Shown here: piece after piece, positions 8,630 to 17,600 of the stretch | How positions within the stretch are numbered: the stretch's first letter is position 1 | How the letters are laid out: each line of letters opens with the position of its first letter | Source of the DNA: Nocardiopsis sinuspersici | GTDB lineage: Bacteria; Actinomycetota; Actinomycetes; Streptosporangiales; Streptosporangiaceae | DNA length: 64,000 nucleotides | Direction of reading: 5' to 3' | Assembly: GCA_008638415.1 (NCBI GenBank) | Contig: VWVT01000001.1 | Coordinates: 496,001 to 560,000, forward strand | Notes under the pieces: generated by a model | The model's database searches: none | The model's input: the letters and a program-made list of their open reading frames with translations, nothing else | What the model was told of the DNA's origin: nothing | Made by a program: the position numbers and the translations under genes

Positions 8630-9562
8630 CTACTCCCCTCCTTCCGCGCGTGCCCGCCCGAACCCGGCACCGCCGACGGCCCGGTCCAGGGCCTCGGCGG
8701 CCACCAGCTGAACGGTCCGGTGGGTGGCCTCGCCGATCAGCCGCGGGTACACGGACGTCCCCTGCGCCAGGTGCCGGTCGTACGGCAGGACGATCACGCC
8801 CGCACCGCTCTCGGAGATGACGCGGGCGGTACGCGCCACGTCCAGCCCGGGGTCCTCGCGCCGCCGCTCCTCGAAGAGGACCACCACGGTCCGCTCCATC
8901 TCCTCCTGTCGGCCGCTTCGCACCAGTGCGTCCAACTCCCGGCCGACCCTCAGGGCGGCGTCCCGTGTCGCGCGGACCACCCGCACCCGGGCGTGCGCCC
9001 CCGAGCCGACGGCCTCCACGAAGGACCCTCCCGACTCCCCCGCCACCAGGGTCACCCCGAAGAAGCGGGAGATCGGCAGCAGACCGGACATGTAGGCTCC
9101 CGCGCCGTCGGGGGCGGCCCGCACCGTCCACAGGCGCGCGGTGACCTCGCCCAGGCTGTCGCGCACCGAGTCGAAGGAGGCGGAGTCGACCCCGTCCAGG
9201 TCGCCGGCCCCGTCGGCGCCGAGCCGCTCGGCCAGCGCCGGGCCCCGGGCGGTGGCGTCCACGGCCAGCACCCGGTCGTGGCGGAAGTGGGCCAGGGAAC
9301 GGGCGACCAGGGCGGTCACCACCGCGGCGTCGGCGCCCGAGCCCAGGTCGTCCACGACGATCCGCCGGCCGGTCGAGGTGGGGCGCTGCAACCGCGTTCC
9401 CAGCGCGATGGCGTCGGCCACCTCGTCCACAGGGCGAAACGGCCGCAGGACGGCGCGCCCGGCCCGGCGCACCCAGCGGTCTCCGGGGACCGGCCGGGAT
9501 CCGGCCGGGCTCGCGGAGGCCGGCGCGGCCGCGGACGCGGCTCCGGTCTGGGAAGTGTTCAT
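8630..9562 (-). CDS. MinD/EspI-type ATPase-like protein lacking the P-loop
   Basis: 310 aa. The fold signature follows EspI/MinD ATPases: an RR-rich entry (WVRRAGRAVLRPFRPVDE), a strand-loop-helix where the Walker A should be, then VLAVDATARGPALAERLG (the switch/Walker A' region), and later VVVLFEERRREDPGLD and GVIVLPYDRHLAQG. At the Walker A position the sequence reads VVDDLGSGADAAVVTALVA instead of GKGGVGKTT, so the nucleotide-binding Lys is gone and ATP hydrolysis is unlikely. Start at ATG 9560-9562, preceded by a G-rich stretch, 10 bp after the eccD stop. It probably acts as a structural or regulatory partner of the secretion system; that is inference. Confidence 0.7.
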   Translation of the reverse strand: MNTSQTGAASAAAPASASPAGSRPVPGDRWVRRAGRAVLRPFRPVDEVADAIALGTRLQRPTSTGRRIVVDDLGSGADAAVVTALVARSLAHFRHDRVLAVDATARGPALAERLGADGAGDLDGVDSASFDSVRDSLGEVTARLWTVRAAPDGAGAYMSGLLPISRFFGVTLVAGESGGSFVEAVGSGAHARVRVVRATRDAALRVGRELDALVRSGRQEEMERTVVVLFEERRREDPGLDVARTARVISESGAGVIVLPYDRHLAQGTSVYPRLIGEATHRTVQLVAAEALDRAVGGAGFGRARAEGGE

Positions 9563-9572
9563 CGTCCCCCGC

Positions 9573-10898
9573 TCAGAAGGTCGTGAGGAGCCGCTGGAAG
9601 GTACCGAACGCACCGATCGCCAGGGGCACGAGCACGACGACGGCGATCGCCTCGAACCTGCTGGTGACACCGCGCAGCCGCGCACGCACGTGTTCGGGCT
9701 GCTCGATGGACAGCACCACCGCCGGGATGGCGGCGACCGCGACCGTGATCCCCAGCGCGGGCCACACGCCCCACGCCACGGCGTTGGCCCAGGAGAGCAG
9801 GAAGGCCACCAGCACCACCAGGCTCGCGGCGACGAGCACCGACTTCTGCGCGATCAGCGGGAACAGCCGGGCCCGGCTGGCCACCACGAGCGCCAGCACC
9901 ACCGACAGTCCCGCCGTCCACCAGTCGAAGTGGGTGGCCAGGCCGATCCCCGCGGTGGCCGCGGCGACCGCGACCGCGACCGTGGCGATCACCAGGCTCC
10001 GGTGGGCTCCCGCCACCGAGGTGAGCACGTCGCCCCGGGCCACCGCCTCTCCGGAGCTGCGCCGGTCGTCCAGGACCGCCAGTCCCGAGAACATCAGCGC
10101 CAGCCGCAACAGCAGGCTCAGCAGGATCACGCAGGCCACCGCCATGATGACGGCGACCTGGTACGTGGGCAGGCCCAGTGCCGCGCCCACCGTCCACACC
10201 GCGGCCAGGGCGAGCCCGACACCGCCGCCGGTCAGTCCGCCCCGGCCCAGGTCCGAGGTGAGTCCGAGCAGCAGGATCAGGCCGGCGACCAGGGCGGCGC
10301 CGCCGCCCCAGCGGACCCACTCGGGCCAGCCGAGGTGGTCGCAGGCCAGCCACAGCGCCAGCCCGCCGACCGCGGTGCCGCTGATCGCCAGCGCCGTGCC
10401 CAGGGGCTCCCGCCAGGCCGGTCCGATCACCGCGCCCGTCGCCACCAGCACGGCGGCGACCACGGCCAGCCCGGCGAGGCCGCCGGTGCCGGAGAAGTAC
10501 TCCTGCACGATCCAGCCCGCGCCCAGGGTGAGGGCGACCAGCGACACCGTGGCGGTCCACCTGGCCGCGTCCGGTGACCAGCGCCCCTGGTGGTCGTCCA
10601 GGGCCATGGAAACCGCTTCGGGGACCTCGTGCACCACCGGTGCGGGCACCGGGTCCTCCGCCCGGACCAGCCGCAGCACGGCGCCGTCGGCGACCTGCCG
10701 GTCCGCGAGGGTCGTGTCGCCTTCCAGGACGATCCCGGAGGCGGTCACCAGGTGCCGCAGTCTGGCCGGGTTCTCCACCTGGTCCCCGAGGAGGTCGAGC
10801 ACCTCCGGCATGAGAGCGCCCACGGGTTCGCTCGCGGGCAGGACCGCGTCGACCCTGCGCTCCTCACCGACGAGCGTCACCCGGCTCCAAGCGGTCAT
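9573..10898 (-). CDS. eccD: Type VII secretion integral membrane protein EccD
   Basis: 441 aa. Residues 1-90 are a ubiquitin-like (YukD) cytoplasmic domain (MTAWSRVTLVGEERRVD, then GIVLEGDTTLADRQVADGAVL). From about residue 118 there are around 11 hydrophobic membrane segments. EccD forms the central membrane vestibule of the ESX channel with EccC. ATG 10896-10898 was chosen because it begins the YukD domain and has AGGATGGGAAGG upstream. It lies between the TNT-like gene and the P-loop-less ATPase gene, with short spacing. The length is close to mycobacterial EccD (about 460-510 aa). Confidence 0.88.
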   Translation of the reverse strand: MTAWSRVTLVGEERRVDAVLPASEPVGALMPEVLDLLGDQVENPARLRHLVTASGIVLEGDTTLADRQVADGAVLRLVRAEDPVPAPVVHEVPEAVSMALDDHQGRWSPDAARWTATVSLVALTLGAGWIVQEYFSGTGGLAGLAVVAAVLVATGAVIGPAWREPLGTALAISGTAVGGLALWLACDHLGWPEWVRWGGGAALVAGLILLLGLTSDLGRGGLTGGGVGLALAAVWTVGAALGLPTYQVAVIMAVACVILLSLLLRLALMFSGLAVLDDRRSSGEAVARGDVLTSVAGAHRSLVIATVAVAVAAATAGIGLATHFDWWTAGLSVVLALVVASRARLFPLIAQKSVLVAASLVVLVAFLLSWANAVAWGVWPALGITVAVAAIPAVVLSIEQPEHVRARLRGVTSRFEAIAVVVLVPLAIGAFGTFQRLLTTF

Positions 10899-10993
10899 TG
10901 CCTTCCCATCCTCACTGCTGCGTCTTCCGGTGGCGGGTGCCCACCGTTGTCGGGTCCGGACCCCTCGCTCCCGGACCACATCGGTCGCACTTC

Positions 10994-11971
10994 CTAGCCG
11001 GGCACGTCGTTCACCGCGATGCGCTCCAGGTAGCCGTGGCCGATCAGCCAGCGGACGGTCGGGGCCGGGGGGACCTCGCTGAAACCGGCCGTGTCGAGGG
11101 TGAAGCGGATGCCTCCGCCCGGGTGGTCCTCGTGCGAGGGAGCGCTGGTGGCACTCACCTGGAAGGGGTGGATGACACGGTAGCGGTGGTAGAGGTCCTC
11201 GCCGTCGGGGCCGGTGCGGGCGTAGTCGGGCAGGCCGCGCTCTTCGAAGGGGGTGCCGTCGGGGAACAGGTAGCGGCCGCTCTCCTGGCCGAAGGCGTCC
11301 ACGACGTCGCCGACCTCCAGGCTGTGCAGGTAGGAGCCGCCGCTGCGCTGCTCCAGGTTCTCGCGCACCTCGGTGTCCATCTCCGCCACGGCCTCGGCGG
11401 TCTCCCTCTCCTCCGCCTGGGTGAGGACGACCGGTTCGGGCTCGGTGGTGGCCAGCTCCTGGTAGAGCCAGCGGGCCGCCTGGTCCTCGGTGGTGAACTC
11501 CGTGCCGGGGCGGCCCTGGTCGAAGTCGATGACGGCCGCGGACAGGTAGCCCTCGGCGTCCTGGGTGAGCAGGTAGTAGCTGTCGATGGTCCCGGGTTCG
11601 GGACGGGTCTGCCCGGGCAGCACGTACAGGCTGTCGGGGACCCCGGCCGCGTCCAGCTCCCCGCGCAGGTCCTCGAACGTGACCTGGGAGCCGACCCAGT
11701 CGCCGGGGATGGGCGGGACGGCGTTGCTCGCCGGACCGGACGACGCCTGCTCCTGCTCGACCCGCTGGGTGCTGAGCTGGTTGCTGACGAAGGACCAGCC
11801 GACGGTACCGCCGCAGATGACCGCGGCGAGGCAGGCGCTGATCGCCACCTTGCCGAAGTTCTCGTCCAGGCGGCGCCTGGTGCGCTGGCCGCCGAAGAGC
11901 ACCGCCTCGCGCAGGCGCTGCCGGCGCACGGCGACGGACTCCAGCAGCTGACTGTCGTAGTCGCGTGCCAA
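10994..11971 (-). CDS. Membrane-anchored TNT-like domain protein
   Basis: 325 aa with one N-terminal membrane segment (about residues 43-65, VAISACLAAVICGGTVGWSF) after a short basic cytoplasmic tail; the rest should be extracytoplasmic. The C-terminal 100 residues match the tuberculosis necrotizing toxin fold (NAD glycohydrolase family): SGRYLFPDGTPFEERGLP, then YHRYRVIHPF, then HPGGGIRFTL and VRWLIGHGYLE. As far as I recall the family consensus, two functional positions differ: the usual DR(F/Y)G reads DAFG, and the Gln of GGGVQ reads Arg (GGGIRF). So it may be catalytically inactive. Start is TTG at 11969-11971 with GAGGAG 5 nt upstream. It occupies the place between the WXG100 genes and eccD where an EccB-like anchor might be expected, but it does not resemble EccB. 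Confidence 0.65.
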   Translation of the reverse strand: MARDYDSQLLESVAVRRQRLREAVLFGGQRTRRRLDENFGKVAISACLAAVICGGTVGWSFVSNQLSTQRVEQEQASSGPASNAVPPIPGDWVGSQVTFEDLRGELDAAGVPDSLYVLPGQTRPEPGTIDSYYLLTQDAEGYLSAAVIDFDQGRPGTEFTTEDQAARWLYQELATTEPEPVVLTQAEERETAEAVAEMDTEVRENLEQRSGGSYLHSLEVGDVVDAFGQESGRYLFPDGTPFEERGLPDYARTGPDGEDLYHRYRVIHPFQVSATSAPSHEDHPGGGIRFTLDTAGFSEVPPAPTVRWLIGHGYLERIAVNDVPG

Positions 11972-12020
11972 CCGTGCTCCTCGCTGCCTCTCGTGGTGTC
12001 GTCGTCCCGCCCGGGACCGG

Positions 12021-12317
12021 TCAGATGTTCTGGACCGCGGCGTTGGCGCGGCTCAGGGCCTCCTGTGCGGTGGAGTCGTTGGTCTCCAGCGTCTCGCGCA
12101 CGAGCCGGATGATCTCGCGGACCTCGTTACCGGCGTTGTGCCACTTGAGCTCCTTGGAGCTGTACTCCTCGGAGACACCGGTGGCCTCGAACTCGGCCAT
12201 GGCCTGGTTGACGTCCGTGTCGTGCTCGCCGATCAGCGTTTCGAGGCGGTTCATGATCGTGTTGATGTTGCCCTGGGCCTCCTGGGAGGCGCCGACGTCG
12301 TAGGCGTTGTTGCTCAC
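12021..12317 (-). CDS. WXG100-like secreted protein (EsxA-type), degenerate WXG
   Basis: 98 aa helical hairpin, size typical of ESX substrates. The turn reads KWHNAGNEV rather than WXG. A YSSKE (YxxxE) sits just before the turn, and none is seen at the C-terminus, where ESX export signals usually lie. GTG start (12315-12317) is preceded by GGAAGGAG. It follows the other WXG100-like gene by 19 bp, so the two likely form the usual heterodimer exported by EccC/EccD. Assignment of which partner is EsxA or EsxB is by size and order only. Confidence 0.8.
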   Translation of the reverse strand: MSNNAYDVGASQEAQGNINTIMNRLETLIGEHDTDVNQAMAEFEATGVSEEYSSKELKWHNAGNEVREIIRLVRETLETNDSTAQEALSRANAAVQNI

Positions 12318-12336
12318 GGGTGCTCCTTCCGGGGGA

Positions 12337-12666
12337 TCAGCGGAACTTGGCGGCGTCGAAGTTGGCCGAGCCCATCTTCTGGTTGGCTTCGTCGGCCATG
12401 GTCTCGGCGCCGGTGCTGAAGGCGCTGTTCATGCCCGTCTGGCCTTCCTGGATGGAGCCGAGGCCGGCGCGCAGGTCGGCGGTGATGCCGTCGGCCCTCG
12501 CCTTGAAGGAGTCGAAGGCGGCCTTGCCCGCGCCGTCGAACTTGCCGGCCAGGGGTTCCGCCGCCTGGACGAGCTGCTGGATGAGGCTGGTCAGCTCGTC
12601 ACCAGTGGTTCCGGTGTTCTGGGACAGGGCGGTCAGGGTGTTGCTACCGATTTCCCAACGTGACAA
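12337..12666 (-). CDS. WXG100-like secreted protein (EsxB-type), FDG instead of WXG
   Basis: 109 aa, two predicted helices around the turn KFDGAGKAAFDSF, where WXG is replaced by FDG. There is no Tyr anywhere, hence no YxxxD/E export motif; its partner also lacks one at the C-terminus. First gene of the minus-strand secretion operon. The start is TTG at 12664-12666 with AGGTGA 4 nt upstream. No ATG or GTG is available in frame nearby, and the SRWEIG start fits the family. A likely heterodimer partner of the 98-aa protein. Confidence 0.8.
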   Translation of the reverse strand: MSRWEIGSNTLTALSQNTGTTGDELTSLIQQLVQAAEPLAGKFDGAGKAAFDSFKARADGITADLRAGLGSIQEGQTGMNSAFSTGAETMADEANQKMGSANFDAAKFR

Positions 12667-13021
12667 CTGTTCACCTGCTTTCCGGGGGTCCTCGCGAGGC
12701 TGTCGCCTCCCGTTGGGGAGGATGCACGCGGAGTGCCCGTGGTTCGGAAGGGGGCCCGCGACCGGACAACGGACTCGATCCCGCTAATAGGGAGGATCTG
12801 CATCATACAAGTGGCCCCCGACGGAGAAACAGGCACGATCCGCGCCTGTGGACGGCGGGGAGCGGGACCACGGGGAGCGTCCTGGCGGGAACGGAGTCCG
12901 TGGCCGGATCCGGCCACGGCCGGGTACGTCGTTCCCCCCGTTCCCGGGATCGGACACGCCGTGCCCTCCGTTCCCGGTTCGGTAGGGTTTCCCCGCCCGC
13001 GACACCCCCGAAGGAGTCCTC
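12667..13021. promoter_or_regulatory. Divergent control region of the type VII secretion locus
   Basis: 355 bp between the two divergent arms. On the plus side TTCGGTAGGGTTTCCCCGC (12978-12996) holds a candidate -10 (TAGGGT, 12983-12988). The same element recurs upstream of eccC (14619-14637; 17 of 19 identical). On the minus side no equally clear promoter is seen. No gene in this stretch. Confidence 0.55.
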
Positions 13022-14440
13022 GTGAGCCACGACGTGGTCGCACTGCTGGCCGAGGCCCCCGCCCGGCGCAGCCTCATCGACGCGCTGGTCGAGGCCGGCC
13101 CGGACCTGCGTGTGCGCTCGGTCTCCGAGGGCGCGGTGATCGAACTGCGCGACGGCTCCGGCAGGCTCGTGGCCGCCATGCAGGCCGCCCAGAAGCTCGC
13201 GCTTTCCGCCGAGGCCGACCGGCTGCTCACCGAGGGCGTCGGCGACGACCTGCCCGCCCAGCCCTACTGGGTGGAGGCCCGCGGCGCCGAGCTCGCCGAC
13301 GCCGACACCGCTGCGATGGTCCACCGCTTCGCGCGGAACCTGGTCGACCGGCACGGCGGCGCGGTGTGGGTTCCCGAGTCCCGCATGGCCAGGGACGACG
13401 GCCACCTCACCGGCGCCACGGACCACCCCGCGGTCACCACTCTGACCGAGAAGGCCTTCGTGGTCGTCCAGGACCGCCCGCTGGTCCCCTTGAGCGGCTG
13501 GCTCGTCGACGCCACGGCCGCGTACGGCCGCGGGGGCCGCCACCTGCAGCTGGTCACCCCCTCGACCAGCCGCATCACCCACGCGCTGCGCTCCCTGCTC
13601 GCCAGGCCCGCCGCCCGGTGGGTCGTGCGCGACGGCGACGGCGGCTACTACGACGGCTTCTCCGGGGTCCCCCTGGTCTGGGATCCGGAGTCCGCGTTCA
13701 CCGTGGACCCGGACGCCTCCGCCGCGGAGGGCCCCCACCCCGACTTCCGCTGGTCCGAGGCCGACGGCGCGCCCGGCACCCAGCTGCTGGTGGACCTGCA
13801 GGTCCTCCACCCCGCCGACCGGGGCCTGCTCCTGGGCGGCGCGGCCGAGATCCTGGCCGAGTACCTGGCCGGTTCCACCCCCGCCCTGTGGGGCACCAGC
13901 GAACCCCTCGCCCACGCCTGGAACCGGGGCAGGATGACCGGCCTGTGCCGCCGCCGCGCCCCGGGGTCCACCTGGATCGCCCTCACCGGCCGGCCGGAGG
14001 GCGTGCGCGAGCGGGGTGCCCGCCCCATCGCCGGAACGCAGCGGGTGAGCACGGTCCCCGACGGCGTCCGGGAGAGCATCACCCTCGCGGTGGGCCACCC
14101 GCCCGGCGAGGAGCCCGACCTGTCCGGGCTGGCCGACCTGGCCGGGGAGCTCACCGCGAACGAACTCCTGCGCGGCATGACCGTGCAGCGCCTCCTCGGG
14201 CGCCCCGACCTGACCTACGCTCCGCGGTGGTCCGGCCCGCCGGTTCCCGTGGGCCTGGCCGTGGGGGTGGAGGGCGTATCCGAGATGGGCACGGACCACG
14301 CCCTGTCCGCCCCGGTCCGGGGGGTCCCGATCGGACCGCCGCTGACCCCCGCCGTCTGGTACCGGGTCGGGGACGGCACCGAGCCCGGGAGCTGGGACCG
14401 CTTCCGCGACCTGATGTCCCACCTGCGTCCCGCGGACTGA
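13022..14440 (+). CDS. DUF6177 family protein (type VII secretion associated)
   Basis: 472 aa, no signal peptide or membrane segment, so probably cytoplasmic. I recognise the family (DUF6177) as one that recurs in actinomycete secretion loci; its biochemical role is not known. Visible features: an N-terminal helical region (VVALLAEAPARRSLIDALVEAG), a middle block with GGYYDGFSGVPLVWDPE, and an Asn/Arg-rich block AHAWNRGRMTGLCRRRAPG. GTG start 13022-13024 has AAGGAG 6 nt upstream. It is the first gene of the plus arm, 256 bp ahead of eccC, behind the same promoter motif, which suggests coordinate expression. Confidence 0.65.
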   Translation: MSHDVVALLAEAPARRSLIDALVEAGPDLRVRSVSEGAVIELRDGSGRLVAAMQAAQKLALSAEADRLLTEGVGDDLPAQPYWVEARGAELADADTAAMVHRFARNLVDRHGGAVWVPESRMARDDGHLTGATDHPAVTTLTEKAFVVVQDRPLVPLSGWLVDATAAYGRGGRHLQLVTPSTSRITHALRSLLARPAARWVVRDGDGGYYDGFSGVPLVWDPESAFTVDPDASAAEGPHPDFRWSEADGAPGTQLLVDLQVLHPADRGLLLGGAAEILAEYLAGSTPALWGTSEPLAHAWNRGRMTGLCRRRAPGSTWIALTGRPEGVRERGARPIAGTQRVSTVPDGVRESITLAVGHPPGEEPDLSGLADLAGELTANELLRGMTVQRLLGRPDLTYAPRWSGPPVPVGLAVGVEGVSEMGTDHALSAPVRGVPIGPPLTPAVWYRVGDGTEPGSWDRFRDLMSHLRPAD

Positions 14441-14618
14441 CCTCCCCGACGACCCGCCGCCGAACGCGGTCCGCGCTTCGCGGGGACCGCCTCCCCCGGC
14501 GCGGGGGCGTCCGACGCTTCGCGACAGAACCAACACGTTCCGCTGAACGTCGCACCTGGGGGCACCCCCGGGCGGCGTGTGTGGACCGACCGTCGCGAAA
14601 AGCCCCTTTGACACCGAC

Positions 14619-14637
14619 TTCGATAGGGTTTTCCCGC
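14619..14637 (+). promoter_or_regulatory. Shared promoter-like element upstream of eccC
   Basis: TTCGATAGGGTTTTCCCGC, 17 of 19 positions identical to 12978-12996 upstream of the DUF6177 gene. The core TAGGGT (14624-14629) is a plausible -10. No consensus -35 lies 17 bp upstream, which suggests an activator or an alternative sigma factor. Confidence 0.45.
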
Positions 14638-14696
14638 ACCCCAGCGTCGTCCCCCGCGTCCCTCGCCTTCCCGCCCCTGCGCCGAGAGGAAAGCCG

Positions 14697-17600
14697 ATGA
14701 GCCTTCGCGTCGTGCACCGGCCGACACGAACCGTGCATCCCACTCCGGCCCGGGAACCCCACGAGGTGGAGGCCCCGCCGACCCTCCCCGACGGCAACGC
14801 GCAGGGCAGTCCCCTGATGACCATCCTTCCGATGGTCGGCATGATGGCGTCGATGACCATCATGATGGTCATGCGCAATCCGGCGTTCATAGCGCTGGGC
14901 GGCGTCATCCTGGTCGTGGCCCTCCTCGCCGCCCTGGCCATGCTCTTCTCCCGGCGCGGCCAGGTCGGTCGGCAGCGCCGCAACCAGCGCGAGCTCTACC
15001 TCCAGTACCTGGAGGAGCTGCGCGAGGAGCTCACCGGCTGGGAACAGCGCACCCGCGCCCACGCCCGCCTGCTCGACCCGCCCCCCGAGGCCCTGTACGA
15101 CGTCGTCCGCGACCCCACCCGGCTGTGGGAGCGCCGCCGCAGGCACCGCGACTTCCTGCGGGTGCGCGTGGGCACCGGCCTGACCGAGGGCCGCCCCCTC
15201 CGGCTCGCCGAGCAGGGCACCGCCCTGACCCCCACCGACCCGTTCATGCTCTCCGAGGCGCAGGCCGCCATCCGCCGGTTCGCCTCGGTCCCCGAGATGC
15301 CGCTCACCCTGCCCCTGGACATGGCCGGGAACGTCAGCCTCATCGGCGAGCGCGAGGACGTGATGCGACTGGTGCGCGCCCTGGCGGCCCAGTTCGGCGC
15401 CTTCCACGCGCCCGAGGACGCCGGGATCGCCGTGTCCTACCCCGCCGAGAACGCCGACGACTGGTCGTGGCTGCCCTGGCTCCCCCAGGTCCTGGACCCG
15501 CAGCGGCGCGAGGGCGGCGCCGCCGTCCGCCTGATCGCCCCCGACCCCGCCGAACTGGGCGGGCTGCTCGCCGACGAGCTGCGCTCGCGCACCGACTTCG
15601 CCTCCGAGGTCCGCCGTGGCATGGGCAAGCGCGAGGCCTACCAGATGATGCGGCGGCTGCTGGTCGTCCACGACACGCACGGCGGAGTGGCCGCCGAGCT
15701 CGTGCGCCCCGACGACGCCGTGGGCCCCGCCGAGCTGGGTGTCACCGTGCTGCACCTGGTGTCCCGGCAGGTCGACGAGCCCGGCGACGTGAACGTGCGT
15801 GTCACGGTCACCGGCGACCAGGTCCGCGTCGAGGAGCTGCGCGGCGCCGACCCGGTGGTGACCACGGGCACCGTGGACGACGTCTCCGCCGCCACCCTCA
15901 CAGGCCTGGCCCGCATGCTGGCCCCGCTGCGCCTGTCCCCCGAGTCGGTCGAGGAGACCGCGCAGGAGGGCGGCAGCGTCGACTTCCCCGCGATGATGGG
16001 CGTCCAGGACCCCGGTGCGATGGACGTGCAGCGGCTGTGGGCGCCGCGCAGCGAACGGGCGTTCCTGCGGGTGCCCATCGGCGTGGACGACATGGGACGG
16101 CCCGTGATCCTGGACCTCAAGGAGTCCGCGCAGCTGGGCATGGGACCGCACGGCCTGTGCGTGGGCGCCACCGGCTCCGGCAAGAGCGAGATGCTGCGCA
16201 CCCTCGTGCTGGCGCTGGCCGCCTCCCACCCTCCCGAGCGGGTGAGCATGGTCCTGGTCGACTACAAGGGCGGCGCCACGTTCGCCCCGTTCGAGGACAT
16301 GCCGCACGTGGCCGGGGTGATCACCAACCTGGAGGACGACGCCGCGCTGATCGAGCGGGTGCACGCGAGCCTGTCCGGCGAGGTGCAGCGACGCCAGCAG
16401 GTCCTGCGCGACGCCGGGAACGTGGCCAACATCGGCGACTACACCTACAAGCGCGAGCACGACCCGAGCCTGCCGCCGCTGCCGCACCTGCTGGTGATCA
16501 TCGACGAGTTCGGCGAGCTGCTGACCGCCCGTCCCGACTTCATCGAGCTGTTCCTGTCCATCGGCCGGATCGGCCGCAGCATCGGCGTGCACCTGCTGCT
16601 GTCCAGCCAGCGCATCGAGGGCGGCAAGCTGCGCGGCCTGGACACCTACCTGTCCTACCGGCTGGGCCTGCGCACCTTCTCCGAGGAGGAGAGCCGCACG
16701 GTCCTCAACACCCCGGACGCCTTCCACCTGCCCTCCCTGCCGGGGTTCGGCTACCTGAAGGTGGACACCAGCGTCTACCAGCGCTTCAAGGCGGGATACG
16801 TGTCCGGCCCTTACCGCGGCCCCGTGGCCGAGGAGGAGCCCTCCGAGGGCACTCCCTCGGTGCGGCTGTACACCGCCTACAACAACGACGCGGAGCAGAG
16901 CGCGGGCGCGGCGGCGGAGTCCTCGGGCGAGGACGTGCCCATGCCCTCCCGCACGATGGGACCGACCCTGCTCGACGTGATGGTGGGCCAGTTCGACCGC
17001 CACGGGGAGCGGACACGGGAGATCTGGCTGCCGCCGCTGCCGTCCGAGACCACCCTGGACCAGGTGGCGGGCGAGCCGGAGGAGAGCGACCTCGGGCTGA
17101 GGCTGCCCGGCACGCACGAGCCGATGCGGGTCCCCCTGGGCCTGCTGGACGACGCCGCCAAGCAGTGGCAGGGCGTGTGGAGGCTCGACCTGACCGCCTC
17201 CGGCGGCCACGCGGCGGTCATCGGCGGCCCCCAGAGCGGCAAGACGACCCTGCTGCGCACGCTGGTGCTGTCGCTGGCGCTCACGCACACCCCCGAACAG
17301 GTGGCCGTGTACTGCCTGGACCTGATGGGCGGCGGCCTGCAGTCGCTGTCCGTGCTGCCGCACGTGGGCGGGGTGGCGGCGCGCACCGACGCCGAGCGGG
17401 TGCGCCGCACCGTCGAGGAGCTCCAGGGGATGCTCGAACACCGGCAGGAGGTGTTCCGAGAGCGCGGGATCGACTCGGTCGCCCAACTGCGCCGGATGCA
17501 CGCCCGCGGCGAGGTCCCCGAGCTGGCCAGCGCCGACGTGGTGTTCTGCGTGGACGGCTTCGGCGCGCTGCGCAAGGACTTCGAGGACATCGACCCGATG

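Noticed and set aside
11000..11971. EccB assignment for the protein between the WXG100 genes and eccD
   Set aside because: It has one N-terminal membrane helix like EccB, but the rest does not resemble EccB and the C-terminus matches TNT.
14151..17501. 1116-codon minus-strand open frame inside eccC
   Set aside because: Shadow of the EccC gene; His/Gln/Ala/Gly-rich composition without domains.
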